A stretch of DNA of 64,000 nt from Asterella californica (Eukaryota; Streptophyta; Marchantiopsida; Marchantiales; Aytoniaceae). Of this stretch, positions 44,501 to 57,128 are shown piece after piece. Made by a program: the position numbers and the translations under genes. Where the stretch lies: NCBI GenBank assembly GCA_036924285.1, contig JAYKYS010000002.1:2356001-2420000 (forward strand). The letters run 5' to 3'. The notes beneath the pieces were generated by a model. It was not told the origin of the DNA and searched no databases. It saw only the letters and a list, made by a program, of their open reading frames with translations. The stretch's first letter is position 1, and the number at the start of each line of letters is the position of its first letter.

Positions 44501-46736
44501 CTTGAAGAATGCTCCACGAATCCCAGCAAAGAATTTTCATGCTCTTACCAGGTTGGACGAGAACAGAGCTAAATGCCAGGTGCCACCTTAAGCTTAATCC
44601 TTGCATACGTATAGTCCTGTACTGGTCACGATCGCAGCATTTATCTTTACACGACGCGGAAATACAGTCGAATAGAACACAGTTGGAGATTATTACCTTT
44701 TGACTTTGTGGACCGTATAATTTGAGTTCTGCAGGGATTCCCAGTGGAAACCCAAACCATACTCTAGTTCAGCGTGAGAACTATTCGAACTGTTCAATCT
44801 AGAGTCATGTTCTTATCATCTCATGTGTCGCTCTCCACATTGTAAAATCGCAGCTGGCTCTAAAAGCTGGAGTTTTCTACGACAATGTTTCCAACGTTAC
44901 CATTTGGGGTAACCACAGCACGACTCAGGTAGGCTGGATGAAGATTGATGCTCTGAGATGTGCCTTCGTAAACTGTACAGTTTAGTTTAGTAGTATAGAG
45001 GGATATACCCTTGGGCCCTTTGCCCCGAGGTATATTGTAGGATATCGCTCCGAGGAACTAACACTGCGATAAACACGTCTATGGATGGCAGGTGCCTGAC
45101 TTTCTAAACGCGAAAATCCACGGAAGGCAAGTTAAGGATGTCATCACCGACCACAAGTGGTTGGAAGAGGAGTTCACTCCCCGAGTGCAAACTGTGGGTT
45201 CATCCCTCACAGCTTTAACCTCCCAGCAGCTATGCATTATATTCTTACTTGGTTTAGTCACGAGTAATGGCCTCGTTATTTTATCATAAGGACAATTTAG
45301 CGTGAGGGTGCTAAGGGAGCTAAATGATTGTTCAACTGATATGGAGTTTCATTGGCCAGCGTGGAGGTGCATTGATTAAAAAGTGGGGGCGGTCGTCTGC
45401 GGCGTCTACAGCTGTATCTATAGCTGATGCTATCAAGTCTCTAATCTTTCCTACACCAGAGGGTGATTGGTTCTCGTCGGGGGTAAGAATCGACTTGTTT
45501 GGTAACAAAAGTTGTGCACATGGTTTTCACCAAGAACTTCACAAGTAGTAGTATCTCATGTACCTTTGTCGTACATACAGGTGTACACTACCGGAAATCC
45601 TTATGGGATCGCGGAGGACATTGTTTTCAGCATGCCTTGCCGCTCAAAGGTGAGAACGTATCCTGCATCGCTGTGTAATTGCATGCCTCTTTTGGTACTG
45701 GAGGAGCTACGGCTGGGAGACGCAAGATGCTACGGAGTAGAACAGTTCATTCCTAGATCGGCCGAGTCGTGCTTTTGATTTGTTACAGCGGTATTGAGAG
45801 TAGGAGAGGAACTATAGCTGGCTTATCGTAGCGTGCTACATTCAGAGTTACGGCTTGTGAACTAAGCTGTTTGTTGTTGCGCATCTTACCAGGGGGATGG
45901 GGATTACGAACTAGTACCGCACGTACTGATTGATGATTACCTCTACACACGCATCAAGAAGGTTTGTACGCAATGCAAGCACTTCCTGTTTATGTACGAT
46001 TTTCCTTACAGATCTGGACTTTTCTAGTGTATTTAGTCACTTCAGTTTTGGGTTTTGCATGGGTAGACCGAAGCAAACTTCGGAGGTAGGTCATGCTGGA
46101 ACTCTGCTCTTATTCTGTTTCATATTTGACCGCAGAGCGAGGATGAGCTTATGGCCGAGAAGAAGTGTGTTGCCCACCTGATTGGGGAGGTGAGTTGACA
46201 ATACCTTGGGGCGTGTACACAGTTTGTCGATAGCTCTCAAGGCAGGAGTTGAAAGATGAGTTTAACAATTCGTATCTGTTTAATTGATAAATGATTTGGT
46301 GAGGATAAATCAGTCAGTTTTTGAATGAGTAATCGCTCCAGTTTCGGCATGGCACCTGGGTGTGGGATATACGCCGAGCGAAGAGCCGTTACAGCTTTTT
46401 GGTTTCAGATTGAACCAGAAGGTTGGAATCAATTAGGTCGTGTAGATAGCAACAGTGATAGTCCTGGTCATCAAGGTTCGGGAGATAATGCTAAGCGTGT
46501 CCAGGACTCGTGTTCTTATCTTGGCCATCACGTCTAGCAAGGATTGGGAATTGTCGCTATTGGGAAATCGTGCTAAAGCTGCGATAAAAGTAAATGGCAT
46601 GTCGTTCAAGGTATATGGCTTAGCCTGGTCACATATGGATGCATGTGGTGGAGATTTGACAAGTTGTTGTCTATGTTTGCAGTCCGGCGGCGTTTGTCTT
46701 ATCACGGAGGATACGATGCTTCCTGGGGAGGTATAA
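41585..46736 (+). CDS. NADP-MDH: chloroplast NADP-dependent malate dehydrogenase (EC 1.1.1.82)
   Basis: The enzyme reduces oxaloacetate to malate with NADPH in the chloroplast stroma, feeding the malate valve that exports excess reducing power; thioredoxin switches it on in light. The spliced product is 468 residues against roughly 430-440 in seed plants, starting MAAATISKV with a Ser/Arg-rich transit peptide (about residues 1-75). Visible features are [10 protein letters not shown] (131-140, nucleotide fold), GSVRS (163-167, the NADP-preferring loop), [19 protein letters not shown] (209-227, substrate Arg residues) and catalytic His308 in [22 protein letters not shown] follows. Regulatory cysteines are all present: N-terminal C103/C108, internal C286, and C-terminal C444/C456. 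It ends Glu-Val. ATG 41585 is the first Met in an upstream-open frame. All 13 introns are GT-AG and all phases agree. It is clearly intact. Confidence 0.97.
41585..46736 (+). other. NADP-MDH: exon map of NADP-MDH (14 exons)
   Basis: Exons: 41585-41814, 42950-43064, 43233-43319, 43512-43596, 43903-44084, 44224-44294, 44489-44579, 44854-44928, 45092-45193, 45360-45482, 45581-45649, 45893-45961, 46136-46189, 46683-46736 (stop TAA). Introns are mostly 98-306 nt. The first (41815-42949, 1,135 nt) and last (46190-46682, 493 nt) are longer. Exon 1 carries the transit peptide; exon 2 carries the N-terminal regulatory cysteines; exons 13 and 14 each carry one C-terminal regulatory cysteine. Intron 1 contains a GGCCCCT/AGGGGCC inverted repeat at about 42300 and no recognisable gene. 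Boundaries were set by eye from splice sites and protein continuity. Confidence 0.92.
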
Positions 46737-48811
46737 GTGCTGTCTTTTAAGCTTGATGGAGAATTCTCCACTTGAGATGAGATAGTCAACCAAGGAGAGA
46801 GACTTCTGCGGCCTTCGAACAGCAACGCAGTTCACTACCCTCGATCATATTTGGCTATGCCATTCTCCGACAGGCGCACTGTTAACTGCATCACGTATCG
46901 ACGCCCGAATCCTGGTGGAACAGCAAGTGAAGGACTATCAGGTTAGACTTGAATCAAGATGAGTTAAAGTGAACTGTTGGACAAATTTTGTGGAGATTCT
47001 TCCGTTCTGATTCTGAAATTCGATAACCACGACTGCTGTAGTGAAAGTCCAGGCAGATGTACGAGATTGGAGGAATGCTGGACTGGAGAATGTAAGGATA
47101 TGTAAGATGATCATTTTCCCCTGATTCTCGCGCGATGAAGATTTCCGCGAGGATAAGGGAAGCAATTCATTCGAACATTTATATGTAGACTATCAGTGAG
47201 CATGGCCCCATCATTGTACTTACCGTTCAGCTGGTATATATCTATGAGAGTAAAGAGTGTACTATGTAATACAGAGGTAATTGAGTGCACAATCTGGCAT
47301 TGCAGTCGTGTGCGCCACATGTGAAACTTGTACCGACGTGTTACCGTAATTGTGTCAATATCCCGAGATGGAGGTGGAACGTCCAAAAGTTGGAGATTGT
47401 TTACTGCCAGATATCGCGCATGTTTTCGTGGGGAAATAGAGGGTGTCAAAGTTGGAACCTTTGTCAAACAGTTCTGACCCGCGTGGGGAGTTAGGACTTC
47501 AGCTAGGAGTCCGCGGGCGTTTCTTGCGGGCACTTTGGGAGGTGAAACTCCGCGGGCCTTGCGCACTTGCTTTTCACACCTTTCGGCCATGAGTTTTGGG
47601 ATTAGGGAAGTTCAGTACTGAAGGAACTGATTAGTTTTAGAGGTAGAACAAAATTAATGACGAAATATTACTGTTAGACTCACCAGTCAGCGATCCACGG
47701 TCCTATAAGAAGTTCTTCTATGGCTTTTCTCATTCATGCTGTTAAGGAATTTTTTGTCTTAACTTTTGACACCCTGTAATATTTCCCTCGTTGCTAGATG
47801 GTCTGCAAAGAGGATGTGTACAACGTCTTGGAGACTGTCGGACTGTCATATCACGTAGATGAGTGTCATTTTCCTAGATACCAACCACTGTAGATGCAAG
47901 AGAAGCACATGGTGCCTTCGCTACACTACGAGATGATCCATTCGGTATGTTTCTTGACAGTAACTTGCCGGCAAACGGCGATAGTCCTAAGAGACCTACC
48001 GCGCTAGAGGTTTTGTGTTCTCAGAAGCTCCGGTCGTTTAGGGCCACTTAGGATCAGAAACTTGTAACGCGATCGCATTCTTTCCATGAGGGTCAGAGTC
48101 ATTTAGAGTATATATCAACGGTTTTTACTTTTGTTGTGAAACGGATAGCCAAAGGGGGTCTCCATGTGATTTTTGTGTCAGAGAGGACATGCTTGTCTGC
48201 TTGGTTAATTCTGTTCATTTGTGTGCACTTTTTGGCATTCTGGATTCTGTTAAGGCTGCCGGGAGTCAAACCATATTTTTCGATGTCTGCCTCTGATCCA
48301 AGTACTTTTCTGAATTATTTTCCTTTCTTCCGTTTGATTTATAACAACTTTTTGTAAAGTTTTGGTTCATCTAGCTGAACCAAAGTGATCACATTGGAGT
48401 TTCGTCTAACTGATCTATCATTGGAAGGTGTTCTGATCAATTAACTGATCATTTCGCCTTCTGATCTATCAACGCTTAACTAAATTCACAAAATTAGCCT
48501 TCTTGGTCGTGACAATCCAGCACCTCACGGTCAACCAAATTTTTCGATCGCTCGATCTTCAGAATATCATTCGACTGCATTTTTGAAGTCCAGTGTATTA
48601 TATCATATTCTCAAATCCACCGCTCGCAACTCATACATATTCTAAAACCGATGAAGAAGCGCGTCTCAGAACTGATTTCGCAGAGTTCGGGTGAGAGCGA
48701 AACGTCGATAATGTCAAGTTGACATGACATAACAAGTCAGTTTTCAAAAGCCGACATGACTATCCGATTGTACGTTTGATGTGGCAAGGTAACTTGGAAA
48801 ACAGACGGTAT
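46737..48811. other. 3' flank of NADP-MDH; exon-like pieces, nothing firm
   Basis: The 3' untranslated end is not evident. Two short plus-strand pieces follow plausible AG acceptors: 47797-47879 (MVCKEDVYNVLETVGLSYHV) and 47893-47945 (MQEKHMVPSLHYEMIHS, then GTATGT). They could be exons of an unknown gene or chance. A minus-strand open frame (47111-47590, 159 codons) has no known domain. Around 48370-48470 TGATC recurs about five times. Confidence 0.25.
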
Positions 48812-51555
48812 CTAGTTTGGAGGTCGATCAAGAAGGTCATCGTTAAGAGGGGGTGGATCAAGTCCGGGATTCCTTTTGGGGAGTGAATCAAGTAAATTTC
48901 TGACTGGTTTTTGGTTATGTTTTTTAGTTCTCTGAAAACAAAAGAGGTACTGTATGCGTACTGGTGGTTTAGTAGATGGTGTGAAATGAAAAGTTTTGCG
49001 TCTGGTGAGCTTCATGGATGCTAGAGGCCGAAAGGGGATTGTATAGACAAAGGAACGGAACAAAATATGTGAATCCATGTAGATTTGCCGAAGGACTGCA
49101 CGAAGTGAAAGCGGGCTAGAAATTGTGCAGTAAGATAGGCATTTTGAATGTGAACACGCGATGTAATGAATAGCCAACGGATGGAAAGATCTCATCAAGG
49201 CTTACAAGGGAAAGAGGGACGTGAAGGGTCAAGCAACAAATGCCTCGAAGAGAAGTACATCGAGGTTAAATCTCGTTATCAGTAGTTCTAAGGTTGTCTA
49301 TCGTTATTATAATATCAGACACAAATAAGTCAGAACTCTTGCATACAATATGTGCACATGAAGTAGCGTCGTCTACGACAATTCTTCTCTTGTGGACTGC
49401 ACTTGTTAAAGTTGTAGAGCAATGGAAACTCGCTGTCTAAAAAACATAGTGCAAAAGAAAGATAAAGTGGTACCCTTGGCGTCTTTCATGGTAGGCTCTG
49501 ACAAAATCTAGAAGAAAGACGTCGAACTCCGAAGCTGTCGATCCGTATATCTCCAAGACTAGGGGATGAAGCGATGTCTCACCTGCATACTCCTATACTT
49601 GGTCACCTTCGCTGCTACCGCCACGCCTACAGCTCATCCTGAGAGATGAGTGATCATTTGTGTCGCCACTGAGTCTCGTGTGGGATCCGTGACAACCACA
49701 TCTGTCACTGAGACATGATCTTCTCTCATCATGTACAAGTCAGCTCTCACTGATCCTCCCGTCTGAAGAGCATACCAACGCTCTCTTCACGGCATGTAAC
49801 CGCTCTCCCGTGCTAAGACAAACACGACGTGTCTGATGACATAGTGGGTGGCATTTCGAATTAAATATGGTAGTCTGAACTCATAGCTCTGCATTAACAT
49901 TATTTCTCAGAAATGTAGAGTAGGGTAGGTCATGATTTCAACTCAGGATTTTGTCAAACGAAAGAATGTATCAAAATCATCAAAAGTAACAATGACTCTA
50001 GTTGCAGAACCAACAACCAGAAGCCACATTCTCAACAGCAAAATCACTAACTTTACCAGCAGGTCGGAGTATTACTTTAAACTCACGTTATAATATTTTT
50101 ATTCATAAAGAAATATGTCAGACAAATATAATAATCATACATCTGTTTTATCCTCAGCAAATGTTTGGCTTACTTGATTCAAGTTTAACGAAGAAGTTCG
50201 CTGTCAGTATTCGCAGAGGTATCAACAGATCATAAGTGTGGTAGAGGGTGTGACATGAAAGAGACGAGAGAAAACCAATTGCTTAGTCCAATCTACTCTA
50301 AGATTTTTATTTGAAATGTACTATAGTGCATGTGTGGAATTCAATGATGTGTTAAAATACCATGGAAACATTAACATTTCTGGTTGTAGAAAGTGACATT
50401 CTATACAGCAAAATCAACACTTTTGACCATATGTTGAATCTTCCTCGCATCGCTATAGAATTCTCATTCACTAACACAAAATGCTAACAATGCACATATG
50501 AACGAATCCAACAACAATACATGTATATGCATGTGCATCAAGCTCTTCATCATTTCCTTTAGTTTTATTTCAGAAATGTCACTTGCATCTTCATGATGAT
50601 TAACCGCATGCATTCTCGCAATGTGACCTTCAAGACACAAATACAAAATGCAATAGTCCACAACTAGCACTAAACTTGTCTCGTGATAATGCACATAGGT
50701 TTCATTAGAATGATTATCCCAATGCATGAAAGAAGGAGTGACTAGAAAGACACATGATACAAACAATTGCATCTTGTGCCTGCACTCCATTTTCATTATC
50801 TTTAACATGTGCTTTGAGCGATCTGAATTTTTTCTCGTGGTCATAAAGAATAATTCAATATCAAATAGTGTGGAAGCACATCGTTCAATTTGCATCGCAA
50901 TGTACCTCTACCATAGTCTATTAGAATTCAGATAGCTTTTTTCATTATTTTGCATAAAGACAAACACAGATTAGTTATTTTGACAAGTGAATTCATCATT
51001 GTACCTGCTTCAAGTTTAGAAGACAAAACTTAGATCTATGATGCATCATAATTTTGACATATTGAGATTAATATTCTCTCTTGCTTCTTGGGTAAAAAAT
51101 ATCAAGAACGAGTATGTACACTCTTCTTAATACAGAACTTAAAAGTCCAAAAAACCAGAAGGGAAAAACTTCATGGTGGGCGTTAGTCCTGCTTGTAAAC
51201 GATTACATGAAATCTTAAACCTATGACATGATAGAGTCTTTATTGCTTTGTTTTCAATCCAGTTTTCAGAACGTGTATTGTTATAGTATCATCTGAAATT
51301 GTCAAATTTTAATTTTGGCATAGGATGTGTCGAATGTAGACCTTTTGGATGTGAGTTTGGTACACTAAATGCTAGTTTTTATCTACAAGTTTGATTATAC
51401 ATTGGATAGGAGATCTTACAATGGCATTTATATATGATACTTTTTATTTTGCATAAAAAGTGCTTGAAAAAACATCAGGTTCTTGATTATGGAGGTATTT
51501 TATAAGTCAAAATAATGAAGCGGGAGAATGCCCTAGAGTAGTCTTCTCACATATC
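48812..51555. other. unassigned; one long minus-strand frame
   Basis: A minus-strand frame of 143 codons (50895-50464) is rich in His/Met and hydrophobic segments. I recognise nothing in it and it lies in AT-rich DNA, so it is weak. The 38-bp block at 49152-49189 repeats 37651-37688. Confidence 0.3.
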
Positions 51556-51752
51556 AAAGATCGGTGTCCTAAGTGGTTTAGCCTACAGTCCTCTAAGAAA
51601 AAGGTCGTAGGTTCAATCTCTTATGGGTACGATTGAAGGTGCATGCGTTGTAAACTGTTAACAAAACTTCTAGTCCGAGTGTGATGGACTCACATAGACA
51701 GTCTCATGGTCTGCAAAGATCTCATGGGACAGGTAATAACATTTACTATTTA
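51556..51752 (+). mobile_element. tRNA-derived SINE, best copy
   Basis: The tRNA-like head has a box-A-like TGTCCTAAGTGG (51565-51576) and a box B GGTTCAATCT (51610-51619). A body of about 120 bp ends in GGTAATAACATTTACTATTT. The body is shared with 4074-4262, showing a dispersed family. RNA polymerase III transcription from the internal boxes is the expected mode for such elements. Confidence 0.72.
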
Positions 51753-51800
51753 CATACCCAAAATCTCTTTATTTACAGTTTACATCTCTTCTCTAATTGA

Positions 51801-51831
51801 AAATATACATATGGACTGCATATGTATATTT
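51801..51831. repeat. perfect hairpin, 13-bp stem, 5-nt loop
   Basis: AAATATACATATG (51801-51813), loop GACTG, exact reverse complement (51819-51831). It lies between the SINE and the copia fragment. Confidence 0.9.
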
Positions 51832-51879
51832 CTTCCCTAGAATGATAAACCAATAAAATTTATAACCTCCAAGTGCAGT

Positions 51880-54450
51880 TTATTGCTTGGATCTTACTTT
51901 CATTGTTACATTGGACTTTTTAGTTCCTCTTATTGTAGAGAAAAACTTCCACTCTACATTGATGATGAAATTTCTTCTCATCAAGCAAACCAAGGTAGGA
52001 TCAACAGTTGATAAACCTCTTCCTCCATGATTCCATGAAAGAAAGAAGTCTTGAGATCTATCTAGTGGATGTTTATACCAAAGTCCAGAGTACATAACAA
52101 TAGTCAAGAATACGAACTGATTACATCCTAATTAATTAAGAAAGTGTCTTGTAATAATCTAGTCCTTTGATTTATGAAATCCATAGACTACTATTTTATA
52201 CCTCTGAATGATGCTATCAGTTTCAGTTTGAGGTTTGAAATCCAATGACAACCTACAACTTGAAGACATAGAGGCAATGAAATTTACATCCAAGTCGACA
52301 TATTTTTAGTAGCATCTTTTAGTAAAATGACTGCTTTGAGTTCGCTTTTGAGTGCTCTTCTTCATGACCAAAAACAACTTCTTTATAAATGTGACTTCTA
52401 GGAAAAAACTGATGCTTGAAGTCTCAAAATGAACACTCGAACAAATTAACAACAACCTTGGTTGCGTAAAGATGGCTTCATCAAATGAAATGTACCGGAT
52501 AACCTCTGGTTCTATAAACATATGTTCTCTTGTTTGATGTAATGAAGGGAGTTCTAACCACTTATCATAATGCCAAAATCTATGATCAATCAAACTTCTA
52601 TCCAAGCGTTTACGTGAAAAATCTTAGAGTTTAACACCATAAGTAATAGAGTATTCAAGTTACACAATGCTAGATGAAATGACATATCCAAGAACTAGGT
52701 GAAATAATAAGAGAGATACACATTAACTTACGAATGAAGTTACTCAAACGAGAAGAAATATAACAAAAAGTGTTCTACTTATCAACCAGAGATGAAACTT
52801 AGTTTGGTGATACTCTTTGGTATAAAAGTTAGTTACTTCTAAGTCGATCCAAGAATAGATTCAGCAGAATGATACTTATACTAATAGATAGGAGTGTCGA
52901 AAGATCACCAACACTTTTTGAAAAGATTTTGAAAGTCAAAGTGATGGTAATTTTATCTCGAAACTAGTTGCTAGGAATAAAGCTTAAAGCATACGTTAAA
53001 CTCCCTCGTTTGTACTCTTTGAGAGCTTTCTAACGAGCACTTGTTTGTCTCATTTCTGAAACCTCTAGATTTTATTTTGAGGATTCAGATCTAAGGTTGC
53101 ATATAATGCACTGATCTGTGCATTCATTTCGGGTGGTCAAAAGGGCTGAGCTTGATCTTGTACTCATTCTCTCACTATATAAAGAAAATATATCTCCAAG
53201 CACGTTTGGGTCTGAGTTCATTCTCGAGGCTCGTCTTACAAGAGAGAAGGAAAATTTAAGAGATAGAACAAACTCTAAAGAAGGTTATAAGTCAACAAAC
53301 TAAGAGTAGTGATGAATAGTGCAAACTCGTTTGAAACAGATGATTCAAGAAAACATCCTCCTGAACTTTATTCTCTTGAACAAATAATATTCCGAATACT
53401 ATCTCTAGTATTAGGAATCCTAAACCCGAGATTTGCACTCTACCAAGACAAATGCATCGTTCACTCTTGGAATCAAGTTTATTATAACTGATTGTATCAT
53501 GTAACAACTCTATACATCTAAAACCATAAGAAGAGAAATATATGATCTTCTACTACTACCAGAAATAATAAAGAGTCACATTTGAAGACGAGCTGAAGAC
53601 AAAGCTTTCATGGGACAACTATTCACAATAGCGCACTTTGTGACAAGTACTTCTTATTACTAATAGGATCTTGGTAATACAATGTGCATCAAAATTGACC
53701 CATGTCAATCAGATTTCACTATTTCTATCACTTACTCCATTTTGCTCTAGTGTAATGGCTGTTCATCACAGAATGAGTTAAGGACAGCAGGAGCGTCTGC
53801 CAAGATTGGGTTATGGGCGGTAAGGGTCTCTCGAGGTCGGAACCGAGGAGAGTCACGAAAAGCCCATGATCCAGAATTCTACTTCATGCTCTTACAACGT
53901 GAAGTAGCTTGTAAGAACATCAAGACTTGTACCGTTATATGCTCGTGAGCACACCCGTAGAGCATAAGCACACGTTAAGAAATAATGAATAACGAGAAAC
54001 ATCACTGCAAAGGCAAGAATTGTTTTCAAAATGCTTTATCTTCATGAGAAAGTACTTTGCATCGTTCAACCTTTAGTGTCTTCAACTTCTCCTCAATGGC
54101 AAGAAACTTTTGAAAGATCCTTAAGAGATAGACATGGATGCATCTCGAGAAATTGTTATAAAAGTAAAGAACTAGTACTTATATCCATAACAGATGGAAG
54201 AAGAAATAGGAGAGCATATATCCAATTGCACGAAATCCAGCAAAGTTATAGCAGGGGTACCTTCTCTAGTTGGAAAATCCTCATGGATTTTCTTCAGATG
54301 AAAAACAAGACTCGCATTTACGTCAGAAGAAGTGAACTTGATTATCTCATTCCTCATTTCTTTCATCTGAAGTTGTTCAGTTCGAACTTGACCAATGTGA
54401 CCAAGCCTCAAGTGCTAGAGATCAGATATACTACGAATAGAGAAGGATGT
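51880..54450 (-). pseudogene. degenerate Ty1/copia integrase-RT fragment
   Basis: Read on the minus strand, the copia order is clear despite many stops and frameshifts. The pre-integrase opens with MRLGHIGQVRTEQLQMKEM and LLDFVQLDICSPI (54411 to about 54180). The integrase core follows (YFFTFI; TLEQNGV near 53750; KLDSKSERCICLG near 53480), then the start of the reverse transcriptase region (SFDEAI near 52490). The Asp/Lys-Thr-x-Phe block reads IDLKTSFFHGIMEEEVYQ near 52060-52005. The polymerase is cut off at about 51880 and no LTR is found, so this is an internal fragment. Confidence 0.75.
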
Positions 54451-54486
54451 GACTATCAGTTCCCACCAACTTCTTCCGGCCGATAA

Positions 54487-57128
54487 TCGAACGTAACGTT
54501 GAATCAGTAACGCTCGAACGTGCCATGCACACAACCAGAAAGGTCGTGCAAAGCTTCACACGCTGCAGGGAGAAGACTTCCGCGAGGAGTTGCGTGCAAC
54601 GTGAATGGACATGGTGGGTATCGCATGTGAAAACATTTTGAAACGGTATGTAGACACCGAAAGCACCTCTGAAATGAAAAGAAGATGACAACAAGGGAAC
54701 CTTGTGAGCACCTTAATCAAGTTTTCTCAGAAGTCTTGGGTAGCAATCGATGAACCGTCTGAACTAATACTGGACGCATATAAAAGCATCTTCCACGTCT
54801 CAGAAACCTAACGGGGCTGCCGAGGATGTCCGCTGATGCCTTTACCCAACTGCTGAATGCTCTCTGCTCGTTCTGAATAGTTTGCTTCTCCTTCGCACAA
54901 AGAGTTCTTCGCTGCGACAAACAGCAAAATCTACTGTAGTATAAGAAAGAAAGGAGCGTAGTTCGAGCAGGCAAGGTCAGCCTGTAACTTTGCTGCGGTA
55001 CCGGTGTCTTTGTAAGTTAGACAATCAATATGCCCTGTGAGCTTCCACCACAACTTTCCAACCTCATTTTATGGGCAGTTCAACATATAGACGGTACATC
55101 TGAGCTTTATCTTTCTACACATGTTACTTCGTTTGCAGGCCCGCACTGAACAGCCTTGCGAGAGGGAGATGGTGTTCATCAAGCAGATGTACCACCTTTC
55201 TAAAGCTCCCTCTACTAGTGCCATGACTTTGACATTGCCATGACCACTGAAGAAGTAACTACAAGTCTGAGTCACTTACTACACAAATCATATACTTTGA
55301 TGATGCTCTTGAAACAGATGTGACATTGTTGCTCACTCGGTCATGTGCATTGGCCTGTGCACCAAAGGTTCTCATGCAGGCTACTAGAATGCCTATAATT
55401 TTATGTCACTCCGAGAAGTCCTGCTTTCTTAATTTGCTGCCTTTCTCTTATGGCGGCAGCAGACAATTCCTCGCGGTAACCGCGTTATGGAATGCGAGTG
55501 TGTAATAGAGTGTTGTTATCATGTATAGAAAGTTGAGGGAGCGCGCAGTCAAAGTTTTCATCGACAGATCTACAAGGTCCGAGTGCCTAACCGTCAGGTG
55601 AGGGACGAAGTGACCGAAAAGTGGTCTCAGACCCTCAGAGGTGCAGATCCCGTGCTGTGTTGGTCTGGAGAGATGACTAGTGTCTAAACAGAAAGATGAG
55701 ACAAAACTTAATCAGTCGTGCAGAAAATGTTCCCTCGACTCTGATCAACTCTCCATTACAGGCCTCCACGGTAGAAGCTGGAATTCGCCATTCATGTCGG
55801 GGTCGTCAACTTGACATATATCAAACTCAAATAACGTGTCTTTCAGAACAATCCCAAGAACCCTCAGGAAACCATCGGCGAGTAGTCTCAACGTATGCGG
55901 ATGAAAGAAAGGAGAAGTCATAAGCTCGCTCTCTAACTTGCAACCTGTTCAAGTATGTGCCTCGGGAACACGAGGTAACAGTTTATTCGAGTGTACTTGC
56001 AGTTTATGTAGAACCTGAGAACGTATATACTCACCATCACCGCAAACCAATCCTTACTAGCTGTAAAATCTGGATTTTATCGTGAATGTGATGCTTGTTC
56101 TTACTAACTACTGGCTGTTCCGCTTGAGAATAGTTAGACAGTATGCACATCAACCTGGAGGCTAGAGGTTGCCCGGGTTCTCATGTACTTGAGCGACTGA
56201 GAGAGTAATCTCAGTTGGCTAGAGGTTCGAGTACAGAAACTTTTTTACGCAGAAGAGTCACCCTCACGATGGTGAGTTGGGACAAGAGATTAGGCCTCCT
56301 TCCAACAAATTCCTCACAGAATCCAATCGTTTTCTCAGTTTGCAACGAGCCCAGACAAGCTGGAAGTCTGAAGCTTCCTGCTGAAGCCTGAAGTTGATGA
56401 TTCTACAAATGATCGCACCGACCCCTACAACTTAGATCCGTTCGTGTCAAAGGTTCGAAGTGAAAAGCACTGGCACTTCTACAAATGGCAACTGAGGACC
56501 CTAACAGTTGGTGGTGTAACCGTGTAAGTGCAGGAAGATTCAAGGAGCACGTGCACTAGATTTTGGGTACCGCACCACTTCTTTCCAACACCGAGCAGTC
56601 TCCAGGAACGGGTGATGGAGAGAGCCTCCACCGTGCATCAAACTTAGGCGTGGACCGCACCACCGTCTCCGGTGCGGGTGTTTCCGTGGCAAGTGGCGTC
56701 TGAAAAGAATGTACGAGTGCAGAATGAACGAGGCTTGCACTGTGCGAGTTCATTTTCGGAAATCTAAAAGTTATCACTTCACCACTTCATTCGACCTGAG
56801 TCTTTCCGATACTGCATTGATTCATTCTTAACGTGTAGCGGCAAGCGTCCATCCCTTGTGGTACGTTCCTGGCATTTTGAGGACAAGCGCATTTGGCTGT
56901 TTTCTTTGGCAACGAAGAGTGTCTACTCTGTGTTTAGAGTCAAAAGTCGTTTAGAGTTGGTGTTTCTTGCGAGGTGGATTTTCAACACGTAATTCATTAT
57001 ATTTCACACATATTACTGGTCAAATGGGGAATTGAATCCCATAGAAGTTTCAATTTGACCATCTGCGAAGTATAATCATCCGGCGATTTAGAATATCAGT
57101 GAAATTAGTACAAAAGAGAACAAAAATA
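54487..57128. other. unassigned stretch
   Basis: There are no recognisable domains. A short frame at about 56395-56527 (NDRTDPYNLDPFVSKVRSEK) reads like protein but matches nothing I know. A tRNA box-B-like GAGGTTCGAGTAC lies at about 56222-56234. Confidence 0.35.

Noticed and set aside
50464..50895. 143-codon minus-strand gene
   Set aside because: No domain or splice signals; Met/His/Leu-rich translation typical of AT-rich non-coding DNA. Mentioned only as an unassigned stretch.
54031..54486. 151-codon plus-strand frame
   Set aside because: It is antisense to a clear copia pre-integrase and integrase segment.
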